DNA of 64,000 bases from SYFY01 sp041752315 (GTDB lineage Bacteria; Pseudomonadota; Gammaproteobacteria; Pseudomonadales; Azotimanducaceae). A program made the translations under genes and the position numbers. The notes beneath the pieces were generated by a model. The model searched no databases. It was not told the origin of the DNA and saw only the letters and a list, made by a program, of their open reading frames with translations. The stretch spans positions 23,709-87,708 of the forward strand of contig JBGSHJ010000036.1 in the NCBI GenBank assembly GCA_041752315.1, in the 5' to 3' direction. Positions 51,465-61,065 of the stretch are shown here, one piece after another. Position 1 is the first letter of the stretch; each line of letters opens with the position of its first letter.

Positions 51465-52937
51465 CTACTTCTCATTCACGATCACAGCCGTGACCAGATC
51501 GGCCGCCATCTGTCCACACGCTGCGTGGTCACGACACAGCAGGTTCGTGCCCGACAGACTCCGGTTATCCGTGTAGGCGCCCGTGGTGGTCATCGTGATA
51601 CAGTCGCCACGATCGGGCAGACACTTCAGGTAAAAGGTGTAACTCAGCAACTCGGGTTCCGCACTGGAATCTTCGATCTGGGTGGCGTCCAGGTCGGTCA
51701 AGGCAACAACCGCTTCCTGATTCGCCCAGAACTCGGGATGATCGTTGCACGTCTGAAGCAAACCTTCGGCATTCTCGAGAACACACGAACTCTCGAAGGC
51801 GTGCAGTACGTCTTGGTCATCGATCGTCAGGTCACCACCTCTTTTCACGGTGGCCAGCCCTTCGCTGAGGTGTACGAGATCCCGACGCAGCGCGCTCATG
51901 CGGGCGACAAGTCCAGGCACGCCATCGGCCTCCTCGACAACGGTGCGATGCGCACCGCGTACAAGTTCCTCGAGTCCCGTCGCCACTGACTGACAACCGG
52001 ACTCGGTCGCGCAATTCAGGCTCAAGGATCGCTGGTCAGAGACCGGCGCGGTCCAGCGTACACATGCGCCCGCATACTTCCAGCAAGCGGCGCTCACCAG
52101 CACGCCGCTTTCACCCCGACTGGCGTCCGCACGATACACCTCGATCGAACCGGGATTGATCTCGCGCAGGTCGAACGTCGCATTGGTCATCGCCCATCCG
52201 TAATCCGTTCCGCAGCGTGCCATATCAACCGTTCGTCCATCCCGGCCAACGCAGATTTCGGCCCCGAGCTGCATTGCACCGGTCACAGCCAGCGTGAGCG
52301 AGGTATGGCGTTCGATGGAACCGGTTTCGCCATTGTTGAATGTCGCACCAACGACTTCTTCGCCCAGGCGAGCGACCAGGTCGGCAGCGCCGCCCGTCTG
52401 GGCCCGAACAGGTTCGTTCTGCGGTTGGGCGAGCCGAACGAGGGCGGTCAGGTCCTGCGCCGCTTCGGCGCAGGAGGACGCGGTCTTGCACAGGATGCTG
52501 CCGCGTGACAAGGGCTCTGCCAGGTTTGTCCAGACGATGCAGTTGCCAGCCTCCTTACGGCATACGAAGTTCACGAACAGGCCGTCTTCACCGCGACCGC
52601 GGTCCGGATTGCCGATGGCAATCGACGTTGTTTCCAGGGATTGGAGGGGAATCTTGGCACTGGCGCTGGTCCAGCCACTATTGTCACCACAATCCGCCAG
52701 TTGTGCGATTGCACCCTGTTCCCCGACGCACCCGATGCGGGTCTGCGTGAGCGTCATCGACGCATCCAGCGTGACTGACTGTCCCTTTTCAATCGTGCCT
52801 GAAAGACCACTGTTGAATACCGCATCCCGGGTTTCTTCACTGAGCCGGCCCGCCAGGGCATCAGGATCATCCTGGCCGCCACAAGCCGTCAGCATCACAC
52901 CGATCAGCACGATCAAGGGAGTGCGCATCATTTGCAT
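51465..52937 (-). CDS. Three-repeat Cys-containing lipoprotein
   Basis: A 490-residue protein with a lipoprotein signal (lipobox MLTAC). The rest holds three homologous modules of about 150 residues starting around residues 30, 185 and 345. Each has a pattern of an early hydrophobic strand, a conserved Cys near GCVGEQG, ICVGRDG or SCVLENA, and a late block such as CRKEAGNCIVWT, CWKYAGACVRWT and CLPDRGDCITM. The paired cysteines imply disulphides in the periplasm. The family was not recognised. It lies 84 bp upstream of the cyclase gene on the same strand. Confidence 0.7.
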   Translation of the reverse strand: MQMMRTPLIVLIGVMLTACGGQDDPDALAGRLSEETRDAVFNSGLSGTIEKGQSVTLDASMTLTQTRIGCVGEQGAIAQLADCGDNSGWTSASAKIPLQSLETTSIAIGNPDRGRGEDGLFVNFVCRKEAGNCIVWTNLAEPLSRGSILCKTASSCAEAAQDLTALVRLAQPQNEPVRAQTGGAADLVARLGEEVVGATFNNGETGSIERHTSLTLAVTGAMQLGAEICVGRDGRTVDMARCGTDYGWAMTNATFDLREINPGSIEVYRADASRGESGVLVSAACWKYAGACVRWTAPVSDQRSLSLNCATESGCQSVATGLEELVRGAHRTVVEEADGVPGLVARMSALRRDLVHLSEGLATVKRGGDLTIDDQDVLHAFESSCVLENAEGLLQTCNDHPEFWANQEAVVALTDLDATQIEDSSAEPELLSYTFYLKCLPDRGDCITMTTTGAYTDNRSLSGTNLLCRDHAACGQMAADLVTAVIVNEK

Positions 52938-53027
52938 ACCTCCTGGCCCTGCCCCGCATTATTCATGAATCGCCTGCTGCCGGCGACTGAAGTCCCGGGT
53001 AACCCGTTTCGAGCGGCCCCCGTTCGG

Positions 53028-54203
53028 TCAGTGCGCGTGCTGCAACAGATGCTGTCGTAACAGGTCCTTGCCATAGTCGTTGCCGTTAGGTGTCCGCACG
53101 ACGGTATGCACGTGATCCCGCGTTGGCAACGACGGCCCATCGAGGGCAACCGGCGTCTGATGGTCGTATTCGATCATCACCACCGGACTGTGGATTCGGT
53201 AGTAAAAAACACTGTCCTGCCCGGTGCCGCCGATCCAGGAAAACCAGGTGTTGTCCCAGTGGCGCACAATGTCCTCGAGTGAAATCGCGGCGTGGGCGTC
53301 GCGGAGCCTGCCGGTGTACAGGCCGATCAACTGCAGTGCCAGTTCCCGCTGAGGTACGGACAACGCTTCCAGACGGATACCCTGGTAAGGGACTATCGCG
53401 TTGTCCTGGAACAGTTCACCGTGGTTGTTGTTGGCTGTCTTGTCAGCTTCGACGATCGCCAGTTTGCGCTGGTCGTCGTCCAGCGCGTTGATGAGCGCCA
53501 GACCCGCCGCCAGTTCCTCTTCGAGGATCACCGTGCCGGCAAAGCGGCCGGAGTCTGCCCTAGGTGGCTCGGATCCCATGAACGCCGGAGTCAGCACCAC
53601 CTGATCGCCGAGCACGAAGCAGTTGATGACCAGGTGATGGCCATCGATCTGCCAGCCCCACGGTTCGGTGGTCGAGGGCGTGCCCATGATCGTGAACCAG
53701 TACCGTTTTTCGCCGTACTGGTCATGGTCCTGTTTCAGATCGGCCAGGTGACCTTCCAGACGCATGATGTCTGTCGCGGTGTCGAGTCCCCGCGCACTCA
53801 GTGTCGCGGCCAGCAAGGCAAAGGCCGCTTCGCTCTGGGACCCGTCCATCTCCAGCAGTCCTACACCCTGCCGTGTTGCAATGTGGATGTTGGCCCAGCG
53901 TCGCCATTCACTGTCGTCGACTTCGAACTGAACGCGGCTTCGCTGCGATTCGTTCAGGCTGGCGATGAATGCGTTCGCCGCGTCGACGATTGGCTGGGTA
54001 CTGACACCGCTGGATTTGACCGGAAACAGACCCGGCTGCACTTCACCATCGACGGTAATGCCCTTGAAGGGTTCACGCAGCATCACCCATTCGACGACAG
54101 GCCAGATGACACGGGACACCGCTACCGGCTTCCATAGCGCCAAGCCTGCGACTACCACCAGCAACAGGACTATTCCGGCGATCGTCTTCAACAGTATTCG
54201 CAT
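53028..54203 (-). CDS. DUF3500-family protein with N-terminal membrane anchor
   Basis: A 391-residue protein. One hydrophobic helix (residues 4-25) precedes a DUF3500 domain recognised by FIASLNESQRSRVQFEVDD, YWFTIMGTPSTTEPWGWQID, GHHLVINCFVLGDQVVLTPA, and the C-terminal FYYRIHSPVVMIEYDHQ. DUF3500 proteins have no settled function; many are exported. ATG 54203 has GGAGTGAA upstream. It is co-directional with the lipoprotein gene before it and probably in one transcript. Confidence 0.8.
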   Translation of the reverse strand: MRILLKTIAGIVLLLVVVAGLALWKPVAVSRVIWPVVEWVMLREPFKGITVDGEVQPGLFPVKSSGVSTQPIVDAANAFIASLNESQRSRVQFEVDDSEWRRWANIHIATRQGVGLLEMDGSQSEAAFALLAATLSARGLDTATDIMRLEGHLADLKQDHDQYGEKRYWFTIMGTPSTTEPWGWQIDGHHLVINCFVLGDQVVLTPAFMGSEPPRADSGRFAGTVILEEELAAGLALINALDDDQRKLAIVEADKTANNNHGELFQDNAIVPYQGIRLEALSVPQRELALQLIGLYTGRLRDAHAAISLEDIVRHWDNTWFSWIGGTGQDSVFYYRIHSPVVMIEYDHQTPVALDGPSLPTRDHVHTVVRTPNGNDYGKDLLRQHLLQHAH

Positions 54204-54276
54204 TTCACTCCGTTCCGTTAGCCGTGTTGATTTTTGTCTCCCGTCGTTTCGCCAAGCTCGCCGCTGAAAGCAGTTG

Positions 54277-55485
54277 TCAGCAGCCAAACCGCGAGTTGTC
54301 GCTGCTCGAACATTCACCATTCTTGATGCGGTTGTAATCCTCGGCGCTGCCACCCCAATAGGCACGCGCTTCGGCTGCGGTGCGCTCTTGTTCCGCGCGC
54401 GCACTCGACCCGTCGTCATACGGTGCATCCGGGGTGGTATCACCACTGGAAAAGTCAAAGCTTGTGCCACCACCTTGTGGTACTCCCCGTGAGCGGTTGA
54501 GCAGCACACGCAAGCCGCTGGCGGCGCGTTCCCATTGTGCGTTGTAACTGGCGATGTAGCCCGTGATATCCCCTTCGAGGACAGCACCGCTCGCCGCATC
54601 GATGGTGCGCCCGGTGCCCGAGTTGCCGGTTTTCAGCATCCAGGCCAGAACCGGCTGACCACCCGGTTTCCAGGTGCGCAGACTCGCCTCTTTCACCTGA
54701 CCCTGCAGGCCATTCTCCCGAGCGATACGGACCGCAGCGGGCAGGTCCACAAACACTGCAGGCAGTTCCGCGGTTCCCCACCTCACCGCCTGGCTCACGA
54801 CAAACCTGCTCACGCCGCTGCCCCGAACCGTGATGGTCTCGCCGGTGCCGTCTCCCGGCGAGACAAAAGAGATACGGACCTCGGAGCCGCGTATCGCCGG
54901 GTTGGGCGCAAACAGGTACCGGTACTCGAGGCTCACGGGAATGGAATCGGGGCGCCACTGCGTGGAAAGCTCTCTGACCCTGGCGAGTAACTCAGGCAGA
55001 TTCTCCGGCACCGCACCTCCGGAGTCCGATTGCATGGAAAGACGGATATCGTCGACGTCTGGCGCACTGGAGGTGACCGCTGCAGTGTCCGGTGTAGTGA
55101 CTGCGTCACCCACTACCGCGTCACCGACTCGTATCCATACAGCGGGACCGAGCCTGCCGACACCGGTGAACGTGTTTGTGTCTGTCAGACGATAACTTCC
55201 GCCATCATCTCCCCAAGTCGACGAATGCAGGGACCAGGTTCCTGCTGCCGCCTTGAAACTGCCGGAATGCCCTGCCCCGGCCATCGGCCCCGACACCGCA
55301 TAGGTTCCATCGGCGCGGATATCCCAATAGATCGGCGGCACAGCGGCCTGCAGTTGCCAGCGACCGACCAATTCGGAATCGACCTCCGCTGCGTGGCAGG
55401 CGGTCAGTTGGGCGACCAACAGCCAGAGAACAAATCCAAACGACAGGCTTGAAACCGGGTAAAAACGCCACGTTTGCATCGCCAT
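54277..55485 (-). CDS. Lipoprotein of unknown function
   Basis: A 402-residue protein with a lipoprotein signal ending LVAQLTAC. A short beta-rich N-terminal part (ELVGRWQL then YAVSG and GTWSLH) looks like a lipocalin-type stretch found in many lipoproteins. The long middle region has no recognised motif. A C-terminal Gly/Ser/Asp-rich tail follows. Start at ATG 55485 because the lipobox follows directly. It ends 73 bp before the DUF3500 gene. Confidence 0.65.
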   Translation of the reverse strand: MAMQTWRFYPVSSLSFGFVLWLLVAQLTACHAAEVDSELVGRWQLQAAVPPIYWDIRADGTYAVSGPMAGAGHSGSFKAAAGTWSLHSSTWGDDGGSYRLTDTNTFTGVGRLGPAVWIRVGDAVVGDAVTTPDTAAVTSSAPDVDDIRLSMQSDSGGAVPENLPELLARVRELSTQWRPDSIPVSLEYRYLFAPNPAIRGSEVRISFVSPGDGTGETITVRGSGVSRFVVSQAVRWGTAELPAVFVDLPAAVRIARENGLQGQVKEASLRTWKPGGQPVLAWMLKTGNSGTGRTIDAASGAVLEGDITGYIASYNAQWERAASGLRVLLNRSRGVPQGGGTSFDFSSGDTTPDAPYDDGSSARAEQERTAAEARAYWGGSAEDYNRIKNGECSSSDNSRFGC

Positions 55486-55658
55486 GGTTCCCCCCTTCAA
55501 TGCAACGGACACGGGAAAAGCGTACGCCTGCCTGTCGCGATTGCAAAGAATCGGGCATCGCAGCGCATAAACCGCGTTCGCCAATCACCGGAAATGGTCG
55601 GTCAAACTACCAGGCACCTTGGGCAATGGGGCTGCCTCCTGTCACTGCATCAACGACG

Positions 55659-56543
55659 CTAGCCGTTATCTGCAGGGCCAAGTGGAAAGGCGCCGGAATT
55701 GCGCCACTTCATCGGCAGGTCCGCCATCGGTGGTGGTGCGTCGGGCAGGACGCCGTTCGGAAGTGGCCAGGCAATGGGCGTCACCGCGCTGGCGATGGGC
55801 GCACCCGGTGTGATGCCCGCCCGGTCCACCGCAAAATGCGAACCCGTGGTGCTGCGCCGGATACCGTCCCGAAAGAAGATCATGGTGTGCACCTCGCGGG
55901 TGACGCCGCTCGTGTTCGGTCTGGCGGCGTGCGTCGTGAGCCCGTGATGGAAGGCGATGCTGCCACGCGGCACCTCGACATAGACAAAGTCACCGGTCAG
56001 CAGGTCGGAGGCCTGCGCATCGAGATCTTCGGCGCCGGCCCGGAAGATGTTGACAAACCGTCGCACGCCCGCGCGGTGCGATCCGGGAATGTAGCCCATG
56101 CAGCCCGTCTCGTGCGTCGTGCCTGCAAAGGGTATCCACGCCGTCAGCGCGTCGGTTCCGTCCATCGTCCAGTAGGCCAGGTCCTGGTGCGGATCCGTCT
56201 TGCGACCGCCCGCCTCCTTGAACAGTGCCTGGTCGTGCCACAGACGGATGGCCTCCGCCCCCAGCAGTTCCGCCGCCGCCTGGGTGATGCGTGGATGAAA
56301 GGTCAGCGGGCGGACATCCGGGAAGTCCTCCCACAGGTTCATGCACTGGATGAAGGACTGCTCGTACGGGGATTTTTCGTGCAACGCGCGACGCTCGTTA
56401 CGCTGTCGGCGAGCCACCGCACGACGCACCGCATCGGCATGACGAGCCAGATCTTCTTCACCGAGCAGTCCGGGAACAACCACAAAGCCGTTCTCTCGAA
56501 AGTACTCGGTCTGCTCGGGGGACAGGATGGGCATGGAGTTCAC
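55659..56543 (-). CDS. Phytanoyl-CoA dioxygenase (PhyH)-family oxygenase
   Basis: A 294-residue iron/2-oxoglutarate-dependent oxygenase. The metal motif is HQD in TDPHQDLAYWTMDG, and the distal His is in FHHGLTTHAARPN, with the 2-oxoglutarate Arg just after (HAARPN). The family hydroxylates lipids and other small compounds. It is followed (minus direction) by 174 bp and the lipoprotein at 55485. The second PhyH gene lies 1 kb away with an Fpg-type glycosylase between, but the two are not close paralogues. Confidence 0.86.
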   Translation of the reverse strand: MNSMPILSPEQTEYFRENGFVVVPGLLGEEDLARHADAVRRAVARRQRNERRALHEKSPYEQSFIQCMNLWEDFPDVRPLTFHPRITQAAAELLGAEAIRLWHDQALFKEAGGRKTDPHQDLAYWTMDGTDALTAWIPFAGTTHETGCMGYIPGSHRAGVRRFVNIFRAGAEDLDAQASDLLTGDFVYVEVPRGSIAFHHGLTTHAARPNTSGVTREVHTMIFFRDGIRRSTTGSHFAVDRAGITPGAPIASAVTPIAWPLPNGVLPDAPPPMADLPMKWRNSGAFPLGPADNG

Positions 56544-56562
56544 GGTGCTCCTTGTTGATGGG

Positions 56563-57474
56563 TCATTCCAGTTCCTCGATCCGCTTCGGCCAGTTGTCCT
56601 TCAACAACCGCGACAACGACCGGTCCGCCAGCACGCGCCCGCCGGTCTGGCAGCGTGCACAGTAGTTGGATTCATTCTCCGCGTACTGGATCCGTTGGAC
56701 CGGTGCGCTACACACGGGGCACGGTTGACGGTACTTGCCATGGACCGCCATCTGCTCGTGAAACGCCGTCACCCGGCTGGGAAATGCATCACCCGCTTCA
56801 GCGCGCAACCGGACCGTCCACTCGGCGAGCACATCGTGAACTGCACGATACAGCACTTCGACCTCCGCCGATTCGAGTGACCGCGCCAGTTTGAACGGCG
56901 ATAACCGCGCGCGATGCAGGATCTCGTCGGAGTAGGCATTGCCGATGCCAGCAAATACATGCTGGTCCGTGAGCGTCCGTTTGAGGGTATGACTGGTCTG
57001 TTGCAGGCGTGCGGAGAAGTCCTCCAGATCCAGCCCCGCCGTGTCGAGGCCACCGGGATCCAGATCGTTCAGCGCGTCCAACCCTTTGAACAGGCGGATG
57101 GACGCGCGCTTTTTCTTGCTCACTTCCGTCAGGAAGACGCTGCCGGTTTCGAAATCCAGCGCGAGGAGCCCGATGCGGGCGGGAATCTTCGGCGCCTTTC
57201 CTCCTGAGCCACTCGTGCCACCCGCATCACGCCACTGAAGCCGACCGGAAATCATCAGGTGCAGCACCAGCAGATGCTCGTCGTCGAACACCAACACTAG
57301 CTGCTTCGCCAGTCGCTCGATGCGGACCAGACCGCGGCCCGCAAACGTTTCGATTGTTGGCGTCACCGTCCGCAGCACGAAGGGGCTGGCGAGGCGAATG
57401 CCAACCAGCTGCCGGCCCACGAGGCGGCGCGACAGATGTTCGATGTACACGGTCAGATCGGGCAGCTCAGGCAT
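56563..57474 (-). CDS. Fpg/Nei-family DNA glycosylase
   Basis: A 303-residue base-excision repair enzyme. It has the N-terminal MPELPDLTVY with catalytic Pro2 and Glu3, LVLHLMISGRLQW, the H2TH stretch FAGIGNAYSDEILH, and a C-terminal zinc finger of four cysteines (CPVC and CARC) ending RVLADRSLSRLL. It should remove oxidised purines such as 8-oxoguanine and cut the DNA backbone. The N-terminus differs from classical MutM (MPELPEVE), so it may belong to a separate subgroup. It lies 19 bp before the PhyH gene. Confidence 0.9.
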   Translation of the reverse strand: MPELPDLTVYIEHLSRRLVGRQLVGIRLASPFVLRTVTPTIETFAGRGLVRIERLAKQLVLVFDDEHLLVLHLMISGRLQWRDAGGTSGSGGKAPKIPARIGLLALDFETGSVFLTEVSKKKRASIRLFKGLDALNDLDPGGLDTAGLDLEDFSARLQQTSHTLKRTLTDQHVFAGIGNAYSDEILHRARLSPFKLARSLESAEVEVLYRAVHDVLAEWTVRLRAEAGDAFPSRVTAFHEQMAVHGKYRQPCPVCSAPVQRIQYAENESNYCARCQTGGRVLADRSLSRLLKDNWPKRIEELE

Positions 57475-57523
57475 GCGGGTTCTCTGGCCGGCTCAGGCCG
57501 ACAGCCAACAGCGCCGAACCAGG

Positions 57524-58231
57524 CTATTGCGCTTCACCGGCGACCATCCAGGAATAGGCGTCCTCCAGCACTGGCCGGTTGCCCGAATCAACCATCACAA
57601 CGGCAGGGTCGCAGTAGCGCAGGTACAGGCCTACACGCGAGGCCGTCGTGGTGTTGGGCAACGAACGATGCAGGAGCAGGCTGCCAAAGAGCAATGCATC
57701 ACCTGCCATCATCGGCACCGATAGGCCGGGTTCGTCGACCATTGCGGCACGCAGCGCACCGCGTTGGTTGTGTGGTTGCAGGCCGAGACGATGCGAGCCG
57801 GGCAACACCCACAGACATCCGTTGTCGAGCGTACAGTCGTCGAGCGCAATCCAGACCGTCAGATCGAGAGGTGGTTCGAGCCGACCGTACCCGTTGTCCT
57901 GGTGCCAGGGCACGTCGGTGCGGTCCACCAGACGATCCGGGTGCTTGATTACAAACTGCTGATGCGTGAAACACACGTTCGGTCCGAGAACCGTCATGGC
58001 ATATCGGACCTGGGGGCCACGCGTGACAAACTCACGAACCACGACGGAGCGATGCACCAGCTGAACCTGAACGCCCAATCCCCGACCGGCATCGAAGCGC
58101 AGCGCCTCGGCGCGCAATGATGCCACCATCGGCTCATCCAGCAACCCACGCACCAGCGTGTAGCCGTCGGCTTCGTAGCGGGTGCGATCGAAGGGGACGG
58201 CAGCTGAAGCTCGTCCATCAAAGTTATTCAC
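57524..58231 (-). CDS. Second PhyH-family oxygenase
   Basis: A protein of about 235 residues with the iron/2-oxoglutarate oxygenase core: DVPWHQDNGYGRLEP supplies His and Asp, LLLHRSLPNTT the distal His, and GCLWVLPGSHRLG is a typical PhyH block. The start is uncertain. A GTG at 58231 gives the usual family length with a 12-residue lead; the longer frame to 58333 has a random-looking N-terminus. It precedes the Fpg gene by 49 bp on the same strand. Confidence 0.8.
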   Translation of the reverse strand: MNNFDGRASAAVPFDRTRYEADGYTLVRGLLDEPMVASLRAEALRFDAGRGLGVQVQLVHRSVVVREFVTRGPQVRYAMTVLGPNVCFTHQQFVIKHPDRLVDRTDVPWHQDNGYGRLEPPLDLTVWIALDDCTLDNGCLWVLPGSHRLGLQPHNQRGALRAAMVDEPGLSVPMMAGDALLFGSLLLHRSLPNTTTASRVGLYLRYCDPAVVMVDSGNRPVLEDAYSWMVAGEAQ

Positions 58232-58695
58232 AGGATGTTCGTCCGTGCAATGCGGCGTGAGTTGCAGTGGTAAACAACGGAGACACCCGGGTCTGGTACC
58301 GGATAACACGACCACTTTTCTGGATGCTGCCAAGGGTTGCAGACATGGAAGATTGCTCCCTGTGAGGTCCTTGTATACCTCCGGTTTTTGAGTCAGATGC
58401 TCTCAACCAGCCTGGCCATGCTAAGACCATGAACCGCAACAGACAGTCGGCGTTAGGCGTGGAACCGCGTCGAGAAGTCAGTGTTCCTGAGGGCGCCGAA
58501 TACGCGATGAGCGCATGTGGGATAACCAGGATCGACGGGATCAAGCAAATCACTTCTCCGGTGCCACGTCAACGCGCCATGCTGCGACTGGCTCATGGCA
58601 AGACATCGGCTCCCCACGATTGCTTTTCTGCAGGAAATTATATTTGCAGCGCATCAATGCCTTTGAGACTTGTCTCGGTTGCAGGACCTCTGTCT
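58232..58695. other. 464-bp gap between PhyH and carboxylesterase genes
   Basis: Minus-strand genes end at 58696 and start at 58231, so a promoter for the PhyH-Fpg-PhyH group is expected here. Open frames exist on both strands but none has a convincing composition or known domain. No hairpin with T-run was found. Confidence 0.45.
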
Positions 58696-60321
58696 TCAGA
58701 AAGCGTCTGGATGGACCAGCTCCGCGAGGCTCCTTCTCACCTGCTCCAGATAGTGCTTCATATGAAGCTCCTGAGCATTCAGCTGCCTGGCCCTGAATCC
58801 TGAGACTGGAGCTGGCGTGAGATCCAGTTCCATCAACGTATCGGCTTCACGATTGTATGCTGGCCACTCACCCGCGCCGGGACAGGAAGGAGCGCCGTCC
58901 TTGATAAAGGATACCCAGCACGCGTGCATGATCTCGCTCATCGTTTTGTCATCATCCCCAAGAATCAGGTGCGACAGCAGCGGAAAGGTGTCGTCCAGCA
59001 TGGCATCCCAGGTCTTGAACACGTGGGGAACCTCGTAGCCGTGCTCTGCGCCACGCACACTATCCCGGTCCCAGGACACCACGTAGGAGTAGAGATAAAG
59101 ATAGGAAGGATGCCCCTCTTCAAATCTGTGCGCGATCCATCTCGCCGGTGCCCCGGAATGCAGGTCCGCATAGATCTCATAAGCCAGGTCTTCTGGTGGC
59201 TTGCCGGTGTCGTAGGCTTCCAGCACTTCGGGAGGGGTGTGATCGATGACCTGTTCGGGCCCGTAGCGCAGAGACGAACCGTCGAAGTCGTTCCAGCCGA
59301 TCAGCAGCGGAACATCGATGAAGTCGCCGGCTTCTATGGCTTGCGTGGCACCGGCTGTGACGTGCCGCCCGTCTACGGTGTAGGGCCCGGTCACTGGAAT
59401 CTCATCCCACGGCAGGGACCGGAGATCCTGGGAGGTTGCATCGCAGCCGTCGAGCCCTGAGCGTTTTGCCAGCCAGCAACCGACTCTTTCGTGCTCACTG
59501 TGTTGCAGCGGCCACCAACAGCCGTTACCTGACTGAACGATGGCGCGATGGAACAGTCCCTCGACGTCCGGGCTTGTCAGCATCTGCAGGATGGCGGCTC
59601 CACCTTCACTGATACCAACCAGCGTGACTTCGTTCGGGTCACCCCCAAACGATGCGATATGCCGCTGTACCCATCGAAGCGCTTCGATTCGATCCAACTG
59701 CGAATACCTGCCCAATGGTTGGTCGGCGGGCGCTTCACGCGTGAGAGACGGATGTGCAAAGATCCCCAGGGACAAAAGTCGGAAGTTGATCGAAACGAAG
59801 ACTATTCCGGACTTTGCCATGGCCGTCCCATCAAACATGGGAAAGGAACTGCCCAGCGCGTTGCCGTGCAGGAAGACCATCACCGGCTTGGGACGCGCAT
59901 CATCTGCTGGCGCGAATACGTTCAGCGTGAGGCAATCCTCGCTGCTCGATTCGTTTGGAGGAACCTGCTCAAAAACCGTCCACCCTTCGCCGGAGCGAAC
60001 GACACCTTCGTCTCGTCGCTCGTAGTCGAACTGAGCGCACCAGGGGCCGAACTCGTCGGCCAGGAGCACGCCATCCCACGAAGACTTCGGCAACGGGGGC
60101 ATCCATCGACGCGATCCCGTGGGAGGTTCGGCGTATGGAATCCCAAGGAATCTCTGGACACCGTTGGATTCGAAACCTTTGATGGCGCCGGATGGGGTGT
60201 CAACCACCACTTCGACTCCTTGACCGCATCCGCACAGCAGAACAGACACAGCCAACGACAGACCCCGCGCAATCTTCCCAAGGCGAACGCGCCAGACCAT
60301 GGCCCTTCTCCGTGTGTCCAA
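58696..60321 (-). CDS. Type B carboxylesterase, lipoprotein
   Basis: A 541-residue alpha/beta hydrolase of the carboxylesterase type B family. A lipoprotein signal ends in LLCGC, then come TPSGAIKGFESNGVQRFLGI, SEDCLTLNVFAP, and the nucleophile in LVGISEGGAAILQML (Ser). The usual GESAGG is changed to GISEGG. The catalytic His is probably in RGAEHGYEVPHVF. Length is normal for the family. It may hydrolyse esters at the cell surface or periplasm. ATG 60300 is an alternative start. Confidence 0.82.
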   Translation of the reverse strand: MDTRRRAMVWRVRLGKIARGLSLAVSVLLCGCGQGVEVVVDTPSGAIKGFESNGVQRFLGIPYAEPPTGSRRWMPPLPKSSWDGVLLADEFGPWCAQFDYERRDEGVVRSGEGWTVFEQVPPNESSSEDCLTLNVFAPADDARPKPVMVFLHGNALGSSFPMFDGTAMAKSGIVFVSINFRLLSLGIFAHPSLTREAPADQPLGRYSQLDRIEALRWVQRHIASFGGDPNEVTLVGISEGGAAILQMLTSPDVEGLFHRAIVQSGNGCWWPLQHSEHERVGCWLAKRSGLDGCDATSQDLRSLPWDEIPVTGPYTVDGRHVTAGATQAIEAGDFIDVPLLIGWNDFDGSSLRYGPEQVIDHTPPEVLEAYDTGKPPEDLAYEIYADLHSGAPARWIAHRFEEGHPSYLYLYSYVVSWDRDSVRGAEHGYEVPHVFKTWDAMLDDTFPLLSHLILGDDDKTMSEIMHACWVSFIKDGAPSCPGAGEWPAYNREADTLMELDLTPAPVSGFRARQLNAQELHMKHYLEQVRRSLAELVHPDAF

Positions 60322-60525
60322 GTTGAAGGCTTACCGAAAGGCAGGCCGTGCCTGACAATCCGCATTGGTCGCGACGCGTGTACCAACCACGATCACGACA
60401 ACGATCCGGATTTGCCCCGTAGCATCCAGCGAAAAGGATGAACCAGGAATGAACAATGGGCCGGGTGACCGCTGCATGCAGTTGTTAGACCTCTGTTCGC
60501 CCAACATAAGGGCGCACGCGTCCTT

Positions 60526-60912
60526 CTACTCTTTTTTCTTGAACACTTTGGCCTGTTTGAGTGCACCATTCTTATCAAAAACCTTCCACTCGCCAATTTT
60601 GTTCCCGGCTTCATAGGTCCCTTCGTCCCACAATTGACCCGTTTCGTAGTAGCGCTTCCAGGGGCCTACCTGTTGCCCTTGGCTAAAGGAACCAGCCTGA
60701 AGCGGATTCCCATTTTCTCGCCACCATTCCCAGTAGCCATCCAGCTCACCATCCAGGTACTTTCCAACCGCTTTCAACCCACCACTCTTGTAGTACCAAG
60801 TCCACTTTCCGTGCCGCCTTCCATCTCTCAGTTTCCCTGCACCAGACAGACTTCCATCGGCAAAGAGCTCTTTGTGCGGTCCATTGATAGTTGTCGTTTT
60901 TACCGATTTCAT
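60526..60912 (-). CDS. MORN-repeat (toxin-antitoxin-type) protein, integron-cassette-like
   Basis: A 128-residue protein with about four MORN-variant repeats: HGKWTWYYKSGGLKAVGKYL, GYWEWWRENGNPLQAGSFSQ, VGPWKRYYETGQLWDEGTYE and IGEWKVFDKNGALKQ. These occur in many bacterial small proteins, including predicted immunity or antitoxin partners. The ATG at 60912 follows AGGA and lies 26 bp after the attC-like repeat C, the spacing expected of a cassette gene. An ORF extending upstream to 60963 is a shadow. Confidence 0.75.
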   Translation of the reverse strand: MKSVKTTTINGPHKELFADGSLSGAGKLRDGRRHGKWTWYYKSGGLKAVGKYLDGELDGYWEWWRENGNPLQAGSFSQGQQVGPWKRYYETGQLWDEGTYEAGNKIGEWKVFDKNGALKQAKVFKKKE

Positions 60913-60938
60913 GATGATCCTGTGCATTCTCGCTGATG

Positions 60939-61013
60939 GCACAACACCGCACCGTAGCTCCACAACCCGCAGGTTCGGTTTTTAGATGCAAATGGCGTGA
61001 ACACGTGTTTGTC
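60939..61013 (-). repeat. attC-like repeat C
   Basis: A 75-bp copy of the repeat seen at 42222-42298 and 62740-62818, more diverged. On the plus strand it begins GCACAACACCGCAC (against GCATAACGCCGCAC in copy B) and shares GGCGTGAACACG near the other end. Read on the minus strand it lies after the stop of the 61066-61614 gene and before the MORN gene start, as an attC site would. Confidence 0.55.
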
Positions 61014-61065
61014 AGGCGCAACTGTGGGAATAAAAGTGTATTCCCCATGCATCCGAACGTCAGCG

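Noticed and set aside
60484..60505. Paired core-like sites GTTAGAC and GCCCAAC downstream of the MORN gene, considered as another attC
   Set aside because: Each fits a half-site consensus but they face the wrong way round for one attC, and no similarity to repeats A-C was found; it could be a degraded junction.
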